A stretch of 64,000 bases of DNA from Channallabes apus (GCA_030522415.1 CM060104.1:24776825-24840824); one strand, 5' to 3'. Numbered from the stretch's first letter, positions 22,776 to 34,474 are shown. Notes: a model not told the origin generated them from the letters alone. Made by a program: numbers and translations.

Positions 22776-24055
22776 TAGAGGAACTGCAACATTTTACCAC
22801 CTCAAATTCAAACATGTAAATAAAAAAAAGTATTACGTTTAGAGTCTGTACATTTTAAGTTGGAATATGATAAGCTGATGATATTTAACAGATTACTACA
22901 CTGTATTTCGTGAGACTATTATCATCAAGTACAATAATCGATGCAGAATAACACGTCTGCATAAGATAATTTAGGTCACACTACAACGTTAGCAACAGGA
23001 ACTTCTACTCAGACAAATGGAAGGAGATATGTATAAAGACTGGTTATTACAGAATGAAAATTTAATAACGGTTCATTATTACGGTATGAAAATTTAATAA
23101 AAGCTCTGCGTCCATGCTAGCTCAACATTTAGATTCTAGATTAATTACAGCATCAGGCACCAACTGTTACTAAACAGAACTGCACATCTAGGCAATTACC
23201 ATGGCCTGCACACACACACACACACAAACCTTTTCAAAATTGATTTTCACTCAATCGGTGACATTCAAAAGCTTTGAACTTGAAAGAGATTTTGATTAAG
23301 ATGAATAATAAAAGAGTAACTGCTGCAGCTCTTCCGTCCCAGTCCTGAATATAAAGTCTAAAAAATGATAGTGTGTTTTCAGCTTTGATTCCTACCTCAT
23401 GGTTTGGAAATGTCATGAAGATACATGAGATGATTGTGACCTTCTCTTGTACACACTGTACATATCGTACATTATTGGCGATAACTCCCAGCCGAGTTCC
23501 TGTAAAGTGTGAGTTCTGCTGGTGAATGAACGTGTGTACAGTTCACACGAAAGGTCGATTGTCAAGAATCAGCCGTTCCACTCGCTGAACGACTCAGAAG
23601 GAATGTCACCTGGGCCAGGATCATCGCCTTCTCTAACACGTTTGCACCTTTATGTTTCGCTGAGGCTAACAGTCTCATCACCGTATCGCACTCGAAGTCT
23701 TTTGTAATTGACAATCGCTTTACGCCATCGTTCACCTGAGATTTCTCCCCAAGTCCCGGTTTGACTCGAATGCTCCTTTTCATACCATTCTGTGCTCTGA
23801 TTGGTCAGAAGGTGTTGATTTGTTCGCTCCAAGAGAAGGGCAGGTTTATATTAATGCTCATTCACAGGAGCGTGTACGGCACACACTTCACTTTATAGTA
23901 AACAGATGAAACGATGTGGAGATGTTTGCAAAAGATGTGCGCGTAAGGAGTCTCCAGTTCGAGCGCTGTGTAACTGTATGGTTTCACACAGCATCAGGGC
24001 AGAGGAGTGTACACTGCTTCACCTTGCTTGTTGGTTATTAAAGTCTTTAGATAGG
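22776..24055. other. Region without recognisable gene
   Basis: AT-rich DNA. A minus-strand segment at 23404-23509 is open and bounded by possible splice signals (TTTACAG and CATGAG|GTAGGA), but its phase does not fit the neighbouring candidate exons. The block at 23530-23830, with GCTCTGATTGGTCAG, looks like a dispersed fish repeat. Confidence 0.35.
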
Positions 24056-24057
24056 AG

Positions 24058-24059
<2 letters not shown>

Positions 24060-24116
<57 letters not shown>

Positions 24117-24295
24117 TGTGTGAGTGAGAGAGAGACACTAGAGGGTGATGTTGAACTGTCATCTTACATTTGACTTTTTACTGTCAGTGTAAACCACACA
24201 CGCGCACACACACACCTGACATCACCTTTCAAATGATTTCCATAATCCCTTCAAATAAAAACAGTCAGCAGTGGAGAATCTGTCTAGTGAATGAG

Positions 24296-24333
<38 letters not shown>

Positions 24334-24654
24334 GTATACCAGCAAACAGATGTATGAATCAGAGATGAGTCAGAGTGGAAAGGAGCGTATTTCAGTAACA
24401 CTCCTGATCTGGAAATACGCAACACTTTAAAGCAAAGAAACTCCATTTACACACACACACACACACACGCACACAGCGGTTTCATGTGCTGTTGTTCATT
24501 TCGTCCACTCGTGACCCCTGTGCTGTATCAGATACTGAGTTCATTAGCTCCGCCCACTTCACAGCTGTGCCCTGTGATAAGCCTGTGTTTCCTGATGTAT
24601 AGTCATTTATCTCTCATTATAACATACACGTGTTTCCTTAATAAGCTTTATCAG

Positions 24655-24680
<26 letters not shown>
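24060..24680. repeat. Cluster of CA/TG microsatellites
   Basis: TG at 24060-24122; CA at 24298-24328, 24450-24474 and 24653-24680. Frames reading through them are artefacts. Confidence 0.9.
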
Positions 24681-24685
<5 letters not shown>

Positions 24686-24996
24686 TTCAGAAGAACATGA
24701 ACACATTAAACCACGTTCAGCCTCGTTTAACATCCATTTTTGTTTAACATCCATTTTCCAGATGTTCACTTCTGTCTCTAACAGTGAAGTAACTGCAGTA
24801 AATGTTTGTTTCTTTTTCCGAGCAGCAAATGGTGTGGGTTTGATTAGAACATAAATACATGGAGTTCGAACAAAGCACTAGTGTTTCTTCTGGATCTGTA
24901 GATACTTCAGTGGGAGAAGAGCTGAGAGAGATCAAACCCCAGACCTATGAAGAAGGAGCTTCAGACCCTTTAGATGTTTCTGGAACACTGCTCCCT

Positions 24997-25194
24997 CTAC
25001 AGTCTCACTCTTTTACACTGAGCTCTTACACTCATCAGGAGTGTGTGGGTGAAGCGCCCCTGCCGCTCTTGAGGATCCTCTGGACCGAAACTCAGGACAT
25101 TCCTGGAATTATCTGGAGAATCTTCCAGAATTTCAGGGTCAGGACCAGAAGAACCGTTCACTTCCTCTTTCGGTCCCTCGGGTTCCTCCTTCAT
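24997..25194 (-). other. Unassigned acidic open segment
   Basis: The minus-strand frame begins MKEEPEGPKEEVNGSSGPDP and continues EILEDSPDNSRNVLSFGPED, an acidic, proline-rich low-complexity segment. It could be an exon of the minus-strand gene. The preceding in-frame stop and the lack of a clear acceptor make it uncertain. Confidence 0.3.
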
Positions 25195-25262
25195 TTAAAC
25201 CATCAGTGGTGTGCATCTGTTATTAACCATGAATCTCTGCTAAACAGCACGTCCACGAGTGA

Positions 25263-25263
<1 letters not shown>

Positions 25264-25316
<53 letters not shown>
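25264..25316. repeat. (TG)n microsatellite
   Basis: About 26 TG units; CA in the minus-strand transcript, starting about 12 nt after the donor of the candidate micro-exon at 25329-25359. Confidence 0.95.
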
Positions 25317-25320
<4 letters not shown>

Positions 25321-25328
25321 CCTCTTAC

Positions 25329-25359
25329 CACTGAGTGAGTTCCTGCTGTCGCTGGCCTT
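25329..25359 (-). CDS. Candidate micro-exon (31 bp)
   Basis: Minus strand: acceptor GAACTTTTTCACAG, then 31 nt reading KASDSRNSLS plus one nt, then the strong donor CAGTG|GTAAGAGG. Phase 0 in and 1 nt out would join exactly to the 2-nt start of the exon at 16230-16314. This is suggestive only, because other exons may lie between and 31-bp frames occur by chance. Confidence 0.35.
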
Positions 25360-25404
25360 CTGTGAAAAAGTTCTAAATCATGAATGAACAGCAGGTCCAC
25401 CTCT

Positions 25405-25703
25405 GAATAAAGTCGAGGTCCTCCAACCGGCCGTTCATGCTCAAAAACCCTCCAATGAGGCTGAATTAAACCAGTTCCTCCACAGTCATGGGAGAGACTC
25501 TGTGCCAGTTATTGGGCTTGGGGGCAATTACTTTTTCATATAGAGGAGGCAGGTTTGGACAGCTTTTTTCCCTCAATAAATGAAATCATTATTTAAAAAC
25601 TGCACTTTGTATTTACTTTGGTTATCTCTGTGTAATATTATAATTTAGATTGTTTCTTTGATGAACTCAATCTTAAGTGACAAATACTTTTTCATAGCAG
25701 TGT
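25405..25703 (+). mobile_element. Tc1-like element, 3' remnant
   Basis: Resembles the 3' end of the Tc1 element at 31979-33597: the AAAACCCTCCAATGAGGCTGAA block equals 33232-33256, GGGGGCAATTACTTTTTCA is shared, and the terminus ends ...TTTTTCATAGCAGTGTA. The transposase part is truncated to its last codons. Confidence 0.75.
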
Positions 25704-26150
25704 ATTAACACTCGTTCGATCACCAGCGTCTCTCTCTTTTATTGTCTTCAGGATTAAAGTCACAGGTTTACCTCTGACACTTACCAAGCATTCACGCTGG
25801 AGTCTCCTTCCTCACATTCACACCTCTACCATTTTTCAACGCTCCATCAGCTGTTGCTATAGAAACGATTGTGTATTATACGATATTTGTATGTGGTGGT
25901 CTGTGGCACTCCTTAGCTCTGCCCGCAAGGATTTTCCACAACAATCAGTCTATCATTTGTGCTCAGTCTTCTACTCCTCCCTGGACCCCGCCCCATGTCC
26001 TCCGTGTGTTCTAACATGTGCTCCTACAAGCGTGGCTCTTACTCGTGAGAGACAATGCCTCTCTCAGGAGGGATTCACGAGACTAGATTCGTTCTTCAAA
26101 AAGAATTCTGTGGTATTTATGAATGAAGAATAATGAGAAACACCACGTAC

Positions 26151-26197
26151 CCTATGAGCTCAGCCATTCCCCGTGGATCTACATCACGCCATCTATC
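26151..26197 (-). CDS. Candidate short exon (47 bp)
   Basis: Minus strand: acceptor TCTTTCCCTGTGTTCAG with a good polypyrimidine tract, a 47-nt segment reading DRWRDVDPRGMAELIG, and donor ATAGG|GTACGTGG. The splice signals are the best of the upstream candidates. It ends with 2 nt of a codon and so needs an unseen exon before the one at 25329. The protein is not recognised. Confidence 0.4.
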
Positions 26198-26338
26198 CTG
26201 AACACAGGGAAAGACAGAGAGACAGTTAACCACACTTTATTTTGAGTCAAAAAAAAGAAAACCTTACTTTACATTTTTACTTTATATCTATCTATACACA
26301 CATATACATACCCACACACACTTACACACCTATACTGT

Positions 26339-26344
<6 letters not shown>

Positions 26345-26391
<47 letters not shown>

Positions 26392-26392
26392 G

Positions 26393-26429
<37 letters not shown>
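26345..26429. repeat. (TA)n followed by (CA)n
   Basis: TA tract at 26345-26391 and CA tract at 26398-26429. Confidence 0.95.
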
Positions 26430-26431
<2 letters not shown>

Positions 26432-27071
26432 GAAATCAACATGTGCCTCTCCTGTGCCTCTCCGGTGCCGACGTTAGGGGCGGGGTCAGCGTTAGGAGGC
26501 GGGGTCAGTGCTGACTACTGTACATGTGTCTGAATCTGCACTCGCGCTGTTCGCCGGGTGCAATGTGAGTCTCTGTGGTGGCGGTGAGTGCAGGACTGAT
26601 GTCCATGAGTGCTGACTCGAGTGTATCGCTGAGGCCCGGAGCAGACTTCAAATTCAAATAATTCAAATAAAAAATTTTATTTGTCACATACAAAGTCATA
26701 CACAGTATGATATGCAGTGAAATGCTTACACGACCGCCAGTGACCTTAAAAAGAAAATAAAAGCTTATACGTAAAATAAATATCAATAAAAAGAAATACT
26801 AAAGAAATTAATTTAACTAGTAAAATAAACTGTACAAATAAGGCCAGAATAAAATATTGCAAAATATAGAAATATAGGGGGGAAAGTGTATACAGTATAT
26901 ATATATATAAAATTTTAAGTGTTAGTGGTTGTGCAAATATGCATGAAAGGTGACTTATGAGAGTGTCATGTGCAATGGTCCAGATGTATAAATATTTAGT
27001 GCAAGTGTGTATGATTGTGTCCATGATTGTCCAGTCAATGTCAATGTTGTGAGCTTAAAAAGATGTTATTA

Positions 27072-27582
27072 ATTCAATTCAGTTTTATTTGTATAGCGCT
27101 TTTAACAATTGACATTGTCTCAAAACAGCTTTACACAATCAAAAGAATTATTTAAGTTTGTATGGAATGTGAATGTGTATGAATCAAAATGTTCAGATAT
27201 TCCCTGGTGAGCAAGCCCGAGGGCGACAGTGGCAAGGAAAAACTCCCTGAGACGGTAATAGGAAGAAACCTTGAGAGGAACCAGACTCGACAGGGAACCC
27301 ATCCTCATCTGGGTGAAACAGATAGCAGGAAATGATCTGCATTTATACAGTGTTAAGTGTTAGGTTCAGCTATAATAGTTGATGTTAATTGATATTATAA
27401 TACTTGATGTAAAATGGAGTCCAGTAGTTATTCGAGACTCAGATAGACTTGTAGAAAGTTCCAGTCCTGAACTATCGAATTGTCAAGTCCTCAGAGAAAC
27501 AGCTGACCACACCAGTCGAGGCCAGAACCATCTTCTAAGTATAGAGAATCATCCCCAGACACCAGACGTATTAGTATTAGAC
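27072..27582 (-). mobile_element. L2-type 3' end inserted into LINE copy 3
   Basis: A 5'-truncated L2 tail in minus orientation, beginning at its own 3' end with AATTCAATTCAG and the TTGTATAGCGCTTTTAACAA terminus. It is flanked by the direct repeat GTTATTA (27065-27071 and 27583-27589), extendable to GA(T/C)GTTATTA. This fits target-primed insertion. Confidence 0.8.
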
Positions 27583-28136
27583 GTTATTAGTCCTGTGTGG
27601 TGTTGTGATGATTGAAAGACCTTATCGCCTGCGGGAAGAAGCTCCTCCTCAGTCTCTCTGAGGGAGCGGAATCGTTTCCCAGACAGCAACAAAGAGAACA
27701 GTCCATTACTGGGGTGACTGAGGTCCTTCACGATATTCCTGGCCTTGGTCCAGCACCGCTTGCTGTAGATAAAGTGCAGGTCAGGGAGCTCAGTGCGGAT
27801 GATGCGCTCAGCTGATCGCACCACCCTCTGTAGAGCTCGTCTGTCCTGCATGGTGCTGTTCCCGAACCAGGTCGTGATGTTTCCCGTCAGGATGCTCTCT
27901 ATGGTGCAGGAGTAGAAATTCCTGAGCACCTTGGAGGGCAGTCTAAAGTCTCTCAAGCGTCTGAGGTGGTACAGACGCTGCCGGGCCTTTTTCACCACGG
28001 TGTTGATGTGACAGGACCATGACAGGTCCTGCGTGATGTGAACACCGAGGTATCTGAAGCTGTCCACTCTCTCCACTGGGCTCCTGTTGATGACGGTGGT
28101 CTGGTAGTTCCTCTCCTGCTTTGTACTAAAGTCCAC
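27549..28136 (-). pseudogene. LINE copy 3 thumb and C-terminal domain
   Basis: A 195-codon frame with ERVDSFRYLGVHITQDLSWS, KKARQRLYHLRRLRDFRLPS and the tail SGKRFRSLRETEEELLPAGD, where the frame shifts away from the usual FFPQA C-terminus. This is the best-preserved C-terminal domain of the family here. Confidence 0.85.
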
Positions 28137-28223
28137 TATCAGTTCCTTTGTCTTGCTGACGTTCAGGAGGAGATTGTTCCTCTGGCACCAGTTCTCCAGA
28201 TTTCCAATCTCCTCTAGGTAGGC

Positions 28224-28861
28224 CTACTCATCATTGTTGGTGATCAGGCTGACCACGACAGTGTCGTCAGCAAACTTGATGATGGAGGTGGAGTTGGTAG
28301 TGGCCACGCAGTCGTGGGTGTACAAAGAGTACAGCAGGGGGCTCAGAACACAACCCTGGGGGGCTCCAGTGCTGAGAGTGAGTGAGGGTGAGACATGTCC
28401 GCCCATCCTTACTGCCTGTGGTCTGCCAGTCAGAAAATTGGAGATCCACTGACACAGTGATTAGCTGAGTCCCAAGTGCTCCAGCTTGGTGGTGAGTGTG
28501 GACGGAATTATGGTATTAAGGGCAGAGCTGTAGTCGATGAAGAGCATTTTAACATAATTCCCCCTCAGTGTGTCCAGGTGAGTGAGCGATGTGTGGAGGA
28601 GATGAGAGATTGCATCGTCTGTGGAACGGTTCGGCGGTATGCAAACTGTAGTGGGTCGAGTGTGTCCGGTAGTGAAGAAATGATGAAGTCTCTGACCAAT
28701 CGTTCAAAGCACTTCATCACTACTGAGGTGAGGACTACAGGGCGATAATCGTTGAGGGAAGCAGGATGGGGTTTCTTCGGGACAGGAACAATGATGGAAT
28801 CTTTGGAGCATGTGGGGATCACCGACTGAGATAAAGAGATGTTGAATATCTCAGTGAACAC
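28224..28861 (-). pseudogene. LINE copy 3 reverse transcriptase
   Basis: Separate minus-strand frames (28861-28565, 28406-28224) with [56 protein letters not shown] and [14 protein letters not shown] (FADD intact). Frameshifts interrupt the palm between about 28410 and 28560. Confidence 0.85.
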
Positions 28862-29031
28862 AGGTGCTAGCTGGTCTGCGCAGGCTCTGGTCCTGCTGCT
28901 TTCCTCGTGTTCACTCTCCAGAAGGCTCTCCTCACGTCATGCTCGATGATGATGAACGCGTTTCCAGTGCCGGCAGTGTCTTCCTGTCTGCAGCCGTTAG
29001 TGCCCGCTAGCATTAGCAGCGCTTGCGTTTT

Positions 29032-29905
29032 TTAGCTGCAGCCGACGAAGCGAGCATAGAAAGTGTTGAGCTCGTCTGCCAGAGTCGCGTCCGCGTTAGT
29101 CATACCGGTTGCTGGTGTTTTATAGTCCGTTATTATCCTTAATCCCTGCCACAGGCTCCTAGAGTCAGTCTGTTGAAGCTGTGACTCTAGTTTCCTTCCG
29201 TGGCGCTGCTTCGCCTCTTTCACTGCTTTCCAGACGTTGTATGACGCAGCCTTGTACGGTTCCATGTCCCCCGATGCAAGTCCCGTGTTGTAGGCAGCGG
29301 TGCGAGATCTCAGAGTGTCGCGGATGGTTTTATCCACCCACGGCTTCTGGTTGGGAAATGTTCTGATAGTCTTTTTCTCCACGGTATCATCCGCTAGCTT
29401 CCCAATGAATCCCACAACCACTTCCGTAAACACGCTGACATCATCATCGGAGCTGTTTCTGAACATATCCCAGTCTGCGACATCGAGTGCGTCCTGTAAC
29501 GCGGCCACCAATTGGTCCGTCCAGCGCGCGACCTCCCTCTGAACCGGAACTTCCTGTTTCAGCCTTTGGCATGAGGAAGATGGCGGTGTGGTCGGATTTG
29601 CCAAATGCTGGACGAGATTGTGCTTTGTAACCGTCCTTGACCGTAGTATAACAATGGCCCAGTGTCCTTTCACCCTTGGTGGGGCAGGTGATGTGCTGGT
29701 TAAAGTTCAGCACTACGCGTTTGAGGTTGGCACTTTTAAAGTCCCACGCCACAATAAGCGCAGCGTCCCGGTGTTGTGTCTGGTGCTGTGTGAGTGCCAC
29801 ATGCAGCTCGCATAAGGCAGTGTCCGTGTCCGCTTGTGGTGGAATATAAACGACGCTTATTATGACCGATGTGAACTCCCGAGGGAGATAAAAAGGACGA
29901 CACAT
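29032..29905 (-). pseudogene. LINE copy 3 endonuclease end and linker
   Basis: Frames 29905-29444 and 29673-29032 overlap with one shift. The first includes IVAWDFKSANLKR, where the conserved GDFN motif is mutated, and GKSDHTAIFLMP; the second includes PWVDKTIRDTLRSRTAAYNT and DELNTFYARF. The damaged GDFN motif would abolish endonuclease activity even without the frameshift. Confidence 0.83.
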
Positions 29906-30445
29906 GATGGACAGTAGTCCCAGATTTGGTGTGCAGGAGCATGTAAGAGGAACAACGCTCGCCTGTCCATGCGGTGAACCGAGAAGAACTCGGCCGGCTG
30001 GATGGCGTGGCCTGGCACCGGTGAAGCAGAGGAGACTGCAGTCCCGAATGTCTCTCTGGAACTTTATCCTGGCAATGAGGTCATCGAGTTTGTTTTCCAG
30101 TGACTGGACGTTGACGAGCAGGATGCTAGGCAGAGGTGTGCGGTGTGAACGAGCTCTCAGCCTGATCCTGACGCCAGTTCATTTCTCTCAGGGCCCCCGC
30201 TTTGCATCGCGTCCATTGTTCTCCCTCAAGATTTCACTCCGCCAGGTCGGATCCGGAGTCAAAAACATTGAATTGTGAGTACATTGTATACCAATAGAAA
30301 CAAGAGTGTCTCTATCATACGCAATGTACTCAATGGTGGTGATTTTGCTGATTTTAAAACACTGAAAACTAACTTAAAAAACAAAAACAAAGAAAAGGTG
30401 GTCGGAGCAGTTGTGACGGCAGCCGACCTCACTGGCGCCATCTTG

Positions 30446-30733
30446 AAACTGATCTTGGACTTGGACTCCTCTGTGCGTTCCAGCTCTGTGTGAACAGCTC
30501 AGCCTTTTGTCTCCACACTCAAAACACCTCTGTGGTAGCGAAAACAGTGTAACTGCTGTCCCCCGCTTAACATTGCGTGTTCCTTCCTAGTTAATTAAAA
30601 CCATTAACACTTCTCTGAGGAAGGACAGGATGTGTCTCACGCTGGAGCTCTCACTACCGAGCGGGACGGCTCTCATGGGCTGACAAACTTCCCGAATCGG
30701 GCCAGCTCCCTCATAACTGCCTTGTCCTGTTAA
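30446..30733 (-). pseudogene. Tx1/L1-type LINE ORF1 fragment, left half
   Basis: The minus-strand complement is homologous to 47000-47290: the MRAVPLGSESSSVRHILSFL segment parallels MRAIPLGCKSSNMRLVLSFR there. The fragment stops at the TTAA where a piggyBac-like element is inserted and resumes at 37421. Confidence 0.75.
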
Positions 30734-31629
30734 CACTAGAAGTGCAGAGCACTCATTTGACCGCAATGGGGAGGAAAAAAAATACTTCACACTTGATCAA
30801 ATTCCAAGACACTCATTTCATGACTTTTCCTAGATCTGTGAGCTTAATCACCCAGCATGCTTACATTTTCAAAATCGCACCAGTAAAAGCCAGTATAAAG
30901 CTATTTTGCTCTTATTTACATGAAATTGCTGACAGCAGCTCGGCGGCATGATGTTTCCTGCCTTTTCCAACCTGCGATTCTCATTTCTCTCAGCAGATGG
31001 TGCAAGGGATCGCACATACTATCTATGGGTCACATTCAGTGCGTATATGTAACTATCTCAGGTTTCATTCTCTAAATTAAGTTTATATATATTAGGGCTG
31101 CAGGATATTAGGAAAATATGCGATATTGTTGTTGAATATTGCGATAACAATATTTCTTGCGATATAACATTTCCCTAGAGAAATGCATTTTTTATTATTA
31201 TTATTGCCTATTTTTTTTATTATTTATTTATATGTAATGATCATACTAAAATAAACAGGTAATAGATATTCGTCTGATGTAATTAAATCTAATTCAGGCT
31301 AAAAAGAAACTATATGTCAAGGAATTTGCAAATATTTAGACTTCAAAGCACTATGAATGACTTAAAACCCTCAGCAGATATTCTGATTTCTGGTTTGCTG
31401 TTACTATAAACCTGCCAACACAATATGAATTACTTTCAAACATTACTTTTTATTTACGTGTAACCATACACTCATCAATAGTGTCTTAAAACAAGAGCAT
31501 CTCTTAAACAAAATATTCTCTTTGGCTTGCCTGGTTTTTTTTTTGTTTTTTTTTTATAAAAATAAATATTATTAAACAAAAATTTAATAAAAAATACTAT
31601 TTGTCTCACACACGCGCGCGCGCTCCGCG

Positions 31630-31885
31630 CGAACGCGGAAGTATAAAAGGAGTAAACAAACCACTGAGTCACTGTGTTCACGCATGTCGGTGCAGATTGT
31701 TTACTTTCTGATTCGAGTGTGTGTTTATAGGACGCGGGATAAATTTGTGTTTTTCCCTTGCTCCCCTTAAACTAATTTGCGTGGTTATCCTGCCTACTCG
31801 CTTGCTTCCGCGTTTGGATTTACCATCCACGCTACAAAAGGCTAACGGCTAATCGATCGCTAAGTCTTCTGATCATCCAGGGTCA
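31630..31885 (+). mobile_element. Sushi-type gypsy LTR fragment
   Basis: Shares ordered blocks with the LTR at 38022-38406: GGAAGTATAAAAGG, TTTATAGGACGCGGG, TTGTGTTTTTCCCTTGCTCC, GTGGTTATCCTGCCTACTCG and TTACCATCCACGCTAC. Both LTR ends are missing, and the TSS-proximal primer-like motif is altered to CTGAGTCACT. Confidence 0.8.
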
Positions 31886-31918
31886 CTTCGCGAACGGAAT
31901 TAAGTATAAAGATATAAA

Positions 31919-31919
31919 T

Positions 31920-31978
<59 letters not shown>
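31919..31978. repeat. (AT)n tract
   Basis: TA-rich tract that served as the Tc1 insertion target. Confidence 0.9.
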
Positions 31979-31981
<3 letters not shown>

Positions 31982-33594
31982 TGGTGTGAAAAACTATTTG
32001 CCCCCTTCCTGATTTCTCATTCTTTTGCATGTTTCTCACACTTAATTGTTTCTGCTCATCAAAAACCGTTAACTATTAGTCAAAGATAACATAATTGAAC
32101 ACAAAATGCAGTTTTTAAATTAAGGTTTACGTTATTAAGGGAGAAAAAAAACTCCAAATCTACATGGCCCTGTGTGAAAAAGTGATTGCCCCCCTTGTTA
32201 AAAAATAACTTAACTGTGGTTTATCACACCTGAGTTAAATTTCTGTAGTCACCCCCAGGCCTGATAACTGCCACACCCCTTTCAATCAAGAAATCACTTA
32301 AATAGGAGCTACCTGACACAGAGAAGTAGACCAAAAGCACCTCAAAAGCTAGACATCATGCCACGATCCAAAGAAATTCAGGAACAAATGAGAACAAAAG
32401 TAATTGAGATCTATCAGTCTGGTAAAGGTTATAAAGCCATTTCTAAAGCTTTGGGACTCCAGCGAACCACAGTGAGAGCCATTATCCACAAATGGCAAAA
32501 ACATGGAACAGTGGTGAACCTTCCCAGGAGTGGCCGGCCGACCAAAATTACCCCAAGAGCGCAGAGACAACTCATCCGAGAGGCCTCAAAAGACCCCAGG
32601 ACAACATCTAAAGAACTGCAGGCCTCACTTGCCTCAATTAAGGTCAGTGTTCACGACTCCACCATAAGAAAGAGACTGGGCAAAAACGGCCTGCATGGCA
32701 GATTTCCAAGGCGCAAACCACTTTTAAGCAAAAAGAACATTAAGGCTCGTCTCAATTTTGCTAAAAAACATCTCAATGATTGCCAAGGCTTTTGGGAAAA
32801 TACCTTGTGGACCGACGAGACAAGAGTTGAACTTTTTGGAAGGTGCGTGTCCCGTTACATCTGGCGTAAAAGTAACACAGCATTTCAGAAAAAGAACATC
32901 ATACAACAGTAAAATATGGTGGTGGTAGTGTGATGGTCTGGGGTTGTTTTGCTGCTTCTGGACCTGGAAGGCTTGCTGTGATAGATGGAACCATGAATTC
33001 TACTGTCTACCAAAAAATCCTGAAGGAGAATGTCCGGCCATCTGTTCGTCAACTCAAGCTGAAGCGATCTTGGGTGCTGCAGCAGGACAATGACCCAAAA
33101 CACACCAGCAAATCCACCTCTGAATGGCTGAAGAAAAACAAAATGAAGACTTTGGAGTGGCCTAGTCAAAGTCCTGACCTGAATCCTATTGAGATGTTGT
33201 GGCATGACCTTAAAAAGGCGGTTCATGCTAGAAAACCCTCAAATAAAGCTGAATTAAAACATTTCTGCAAAGATGAGTGGGCCAAAATTCCTCCAGAGCG
33301 CTGTAAAAGACTCGTTGCAAGTTATCGCAAACGCTTGATTGCAGTTATTGCTGCTAAGAGTGGCCCAACCAGTTATTAGGTTCAGGGGGCAATTACTTTT
33401 TCACACAGGGCCATGTAGGTTTGGATTTTTTTTCTCCCTAAATAATAAAACCCCTCATTTAAAAAATGCATTTTGTGTTTACTTGTGTTATCTTTGACTA
33501 ATAATTAAATGTGTTTGATGATCAGAAACATTTTGTGTGATAAACATGCAAAAGAATAAGAAATCAGGAGGGGGGCAAATAGTTTTTCACACCA

Positions 33595-33597
<3 letters not shown>
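31979..33597 (+). mobile_element. Tc1-type transposon, almost complete (1619 bp)
   Basis: Ends CAGTGGTGTGAAAAACTATT (31979) and its complement at 33597, flanked by TA. The inverted repeats extend about 220 bp into the element. It contains one transposase gene broken by a single frameshift. The coding region is intact in all other respects, so this is a young copy. Confidence 0.92.
32358..33379 (+). pseudogene. Tc1 transposase with one frameshift
   Basis: Two frames, 32358-32912 and 32930-33379, together cover a transposase of normal size (about 340 codons). The first begins MPRSKEIQEQMRTKVIEIYQ and holds the paired helix-turn-helix DNA-binding domain (YKAISKALGLQRTTVRAII), the linker RSGRPTKITP and the first catalytic Asp in LWTDETRVELFG. 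The second holds GSVMVWGCF-type sequence (here read from MVWGCFAASG), QQDNDPKHTS with the second Asp and NPIEMLWHDLKKAV with the Glu (DD34E). A 1-nt loss at about 32903-32910 shifts the frame and creates an early stop. Confidence 0.92.

Positions 33598-33635
<38 letters not shown>
33598..33635. repeat. (TA)n tract
   Basis: TA repeat at the right side of the Tc1 insertion, the continuation of the left target tract. Confidence 0.9.
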
Positions 33636-33637
<2 letters not shown>

Positions 33638-33913
33638 CGGGTATAAACATAGTAAGGGCCCATCTGATTGGTCAAATTTGGACACACAAATGCTTGGCAC
33701 AAAGTATTTATCGCAACTCTTTGTGATATGGAAATCGTGCATGCCATTATCGAGATAACGATATTTTTCCGATATATCGTGCAGCCCTTATATATATATT
33801 ATGAAGAGTGATCAGATGAATTGCATAGTCCTTCTTTGTCATGAAAATTTACTTAATCCCAAAAAAACCTTTCCACTGCATTTCATTCTTATTTGTCTTT
33901 CGGCTGTTCCCTT

Positions 33914-34474
33914 TCAGGGGTCGCCACAGCGAATCATCTGCCTCCATCTAACCCTATCCTCTGCATCCTCTTCTCTCACACCAAATAACTTCATGTCCAC
34001 CTTCTTTACCTCTGCTCCCTGTAGCCTCACCGTTCCTCTTGGGTTCCTCTCATTCACACACATGTATTCCGTCTTGCTGCGTCTAACCTTTATTCCTCTG
34101 CTTTCCAGAGCGTACCTCCCCCTCTCCAAATTTTCTTCCACCTGTTCCCTGCTCTCGCTACAAAGCACAATGTCATCTGCAAACATCATAGTCCATGGAA
34201 ACTCCTGTCTAACCTCATCTGTCATCCTGTCCATCACCAGAGCAAACAAAAAGGGGCTTAGAGCCGATCCTTGATGCAGACCCACCTCCACCTTGAACTC
34301 TTCTGTCACACCTACAGCACATCTCACCACTGTCTTAGCACCCTCATACATGTCCTGCACCACTCTAACATACTTCTCTGCCACTCCTTGGAAGTCACAG
34401 ACTTCCTCATACAACACCACAGCTCCTCTCTCGGCACCCTGTCGTACGCCTTCCCTAAATCTACAAAGACACAA
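33914..34474 (-). pseudogene. RTE ORF2, RT catalytic part and C-terminus with deletion
   Basis: A 186-codon frame with VGLHQGSALSPFLFALVMDR and WTMMFADDIVLCSES (FADD box). It jumps from the thumb region at KKVDMKL to the very C-terminus (VREEDAEDRVRWRQMIRCGD). The short repeat GTGGACATGAAGTT at the junction suggests deletion between short homologies. Confidence 0.9.

Larger units (their letters stand above)
26640..30445 (-). mobile_element. Rex1/CR1-type LINE copy 3, near full length
   Basis: Same family as copy 1 (4034-10985) with the same 3' end (TTTATTTGTCACATACA, ATGCAGTGAAATGCTTA) at 26665-26735 and the 5' region to about 30445. An L2 tail is inserted in its 3' UTR (27072-27582). The order on the minus strand is endonuclease (30000-29440), linker (29673-29032), RT (28861-28220) and C-terminal domain (28136-27600). 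Multiple frames show it is inactive, but it is the least interrupted copy and serves as reference for insertions into copy 1. Confidence 0.88.
31093..33789. mobile_element. TIR element with GGGCTGCA termini (hAT-like?)
   Basis: The left end reads GGGCTGCAGGATATTAGGAA. The right end, as complement, reads GGGCTGCACGATATATCGGA. Both are followed by ATATTGCGATA-like repeats, giving long inverted termini. It is flanked on both sides by TTATATATATTA, but AT richness weakens this as a target duplication. It contains an LTR fragment and a complete Tc1 element. The class is uncertain. Confidence 0.65.

Noticed and set aside
23404..23509. Minus-strand exon with frame VQEKVTIISCIFMTFPNHE
   Set aside because: Weak acceptor and phase incompatible with neighbouring candidates; left as a note only.
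24859..25338. Plus-strand 159-codon frame
   Set aside because: Runs into a TG microsatellite, no domain or splice signals; the opposite strand looks at least as coding-like.
31081..33800. 12-bp TTATATATATTA flanks as proof of a target duplication
   Set aside because: The motif is nearly palindromic and AT-rich; duplication length does not fit a known superfamily, so class left open.
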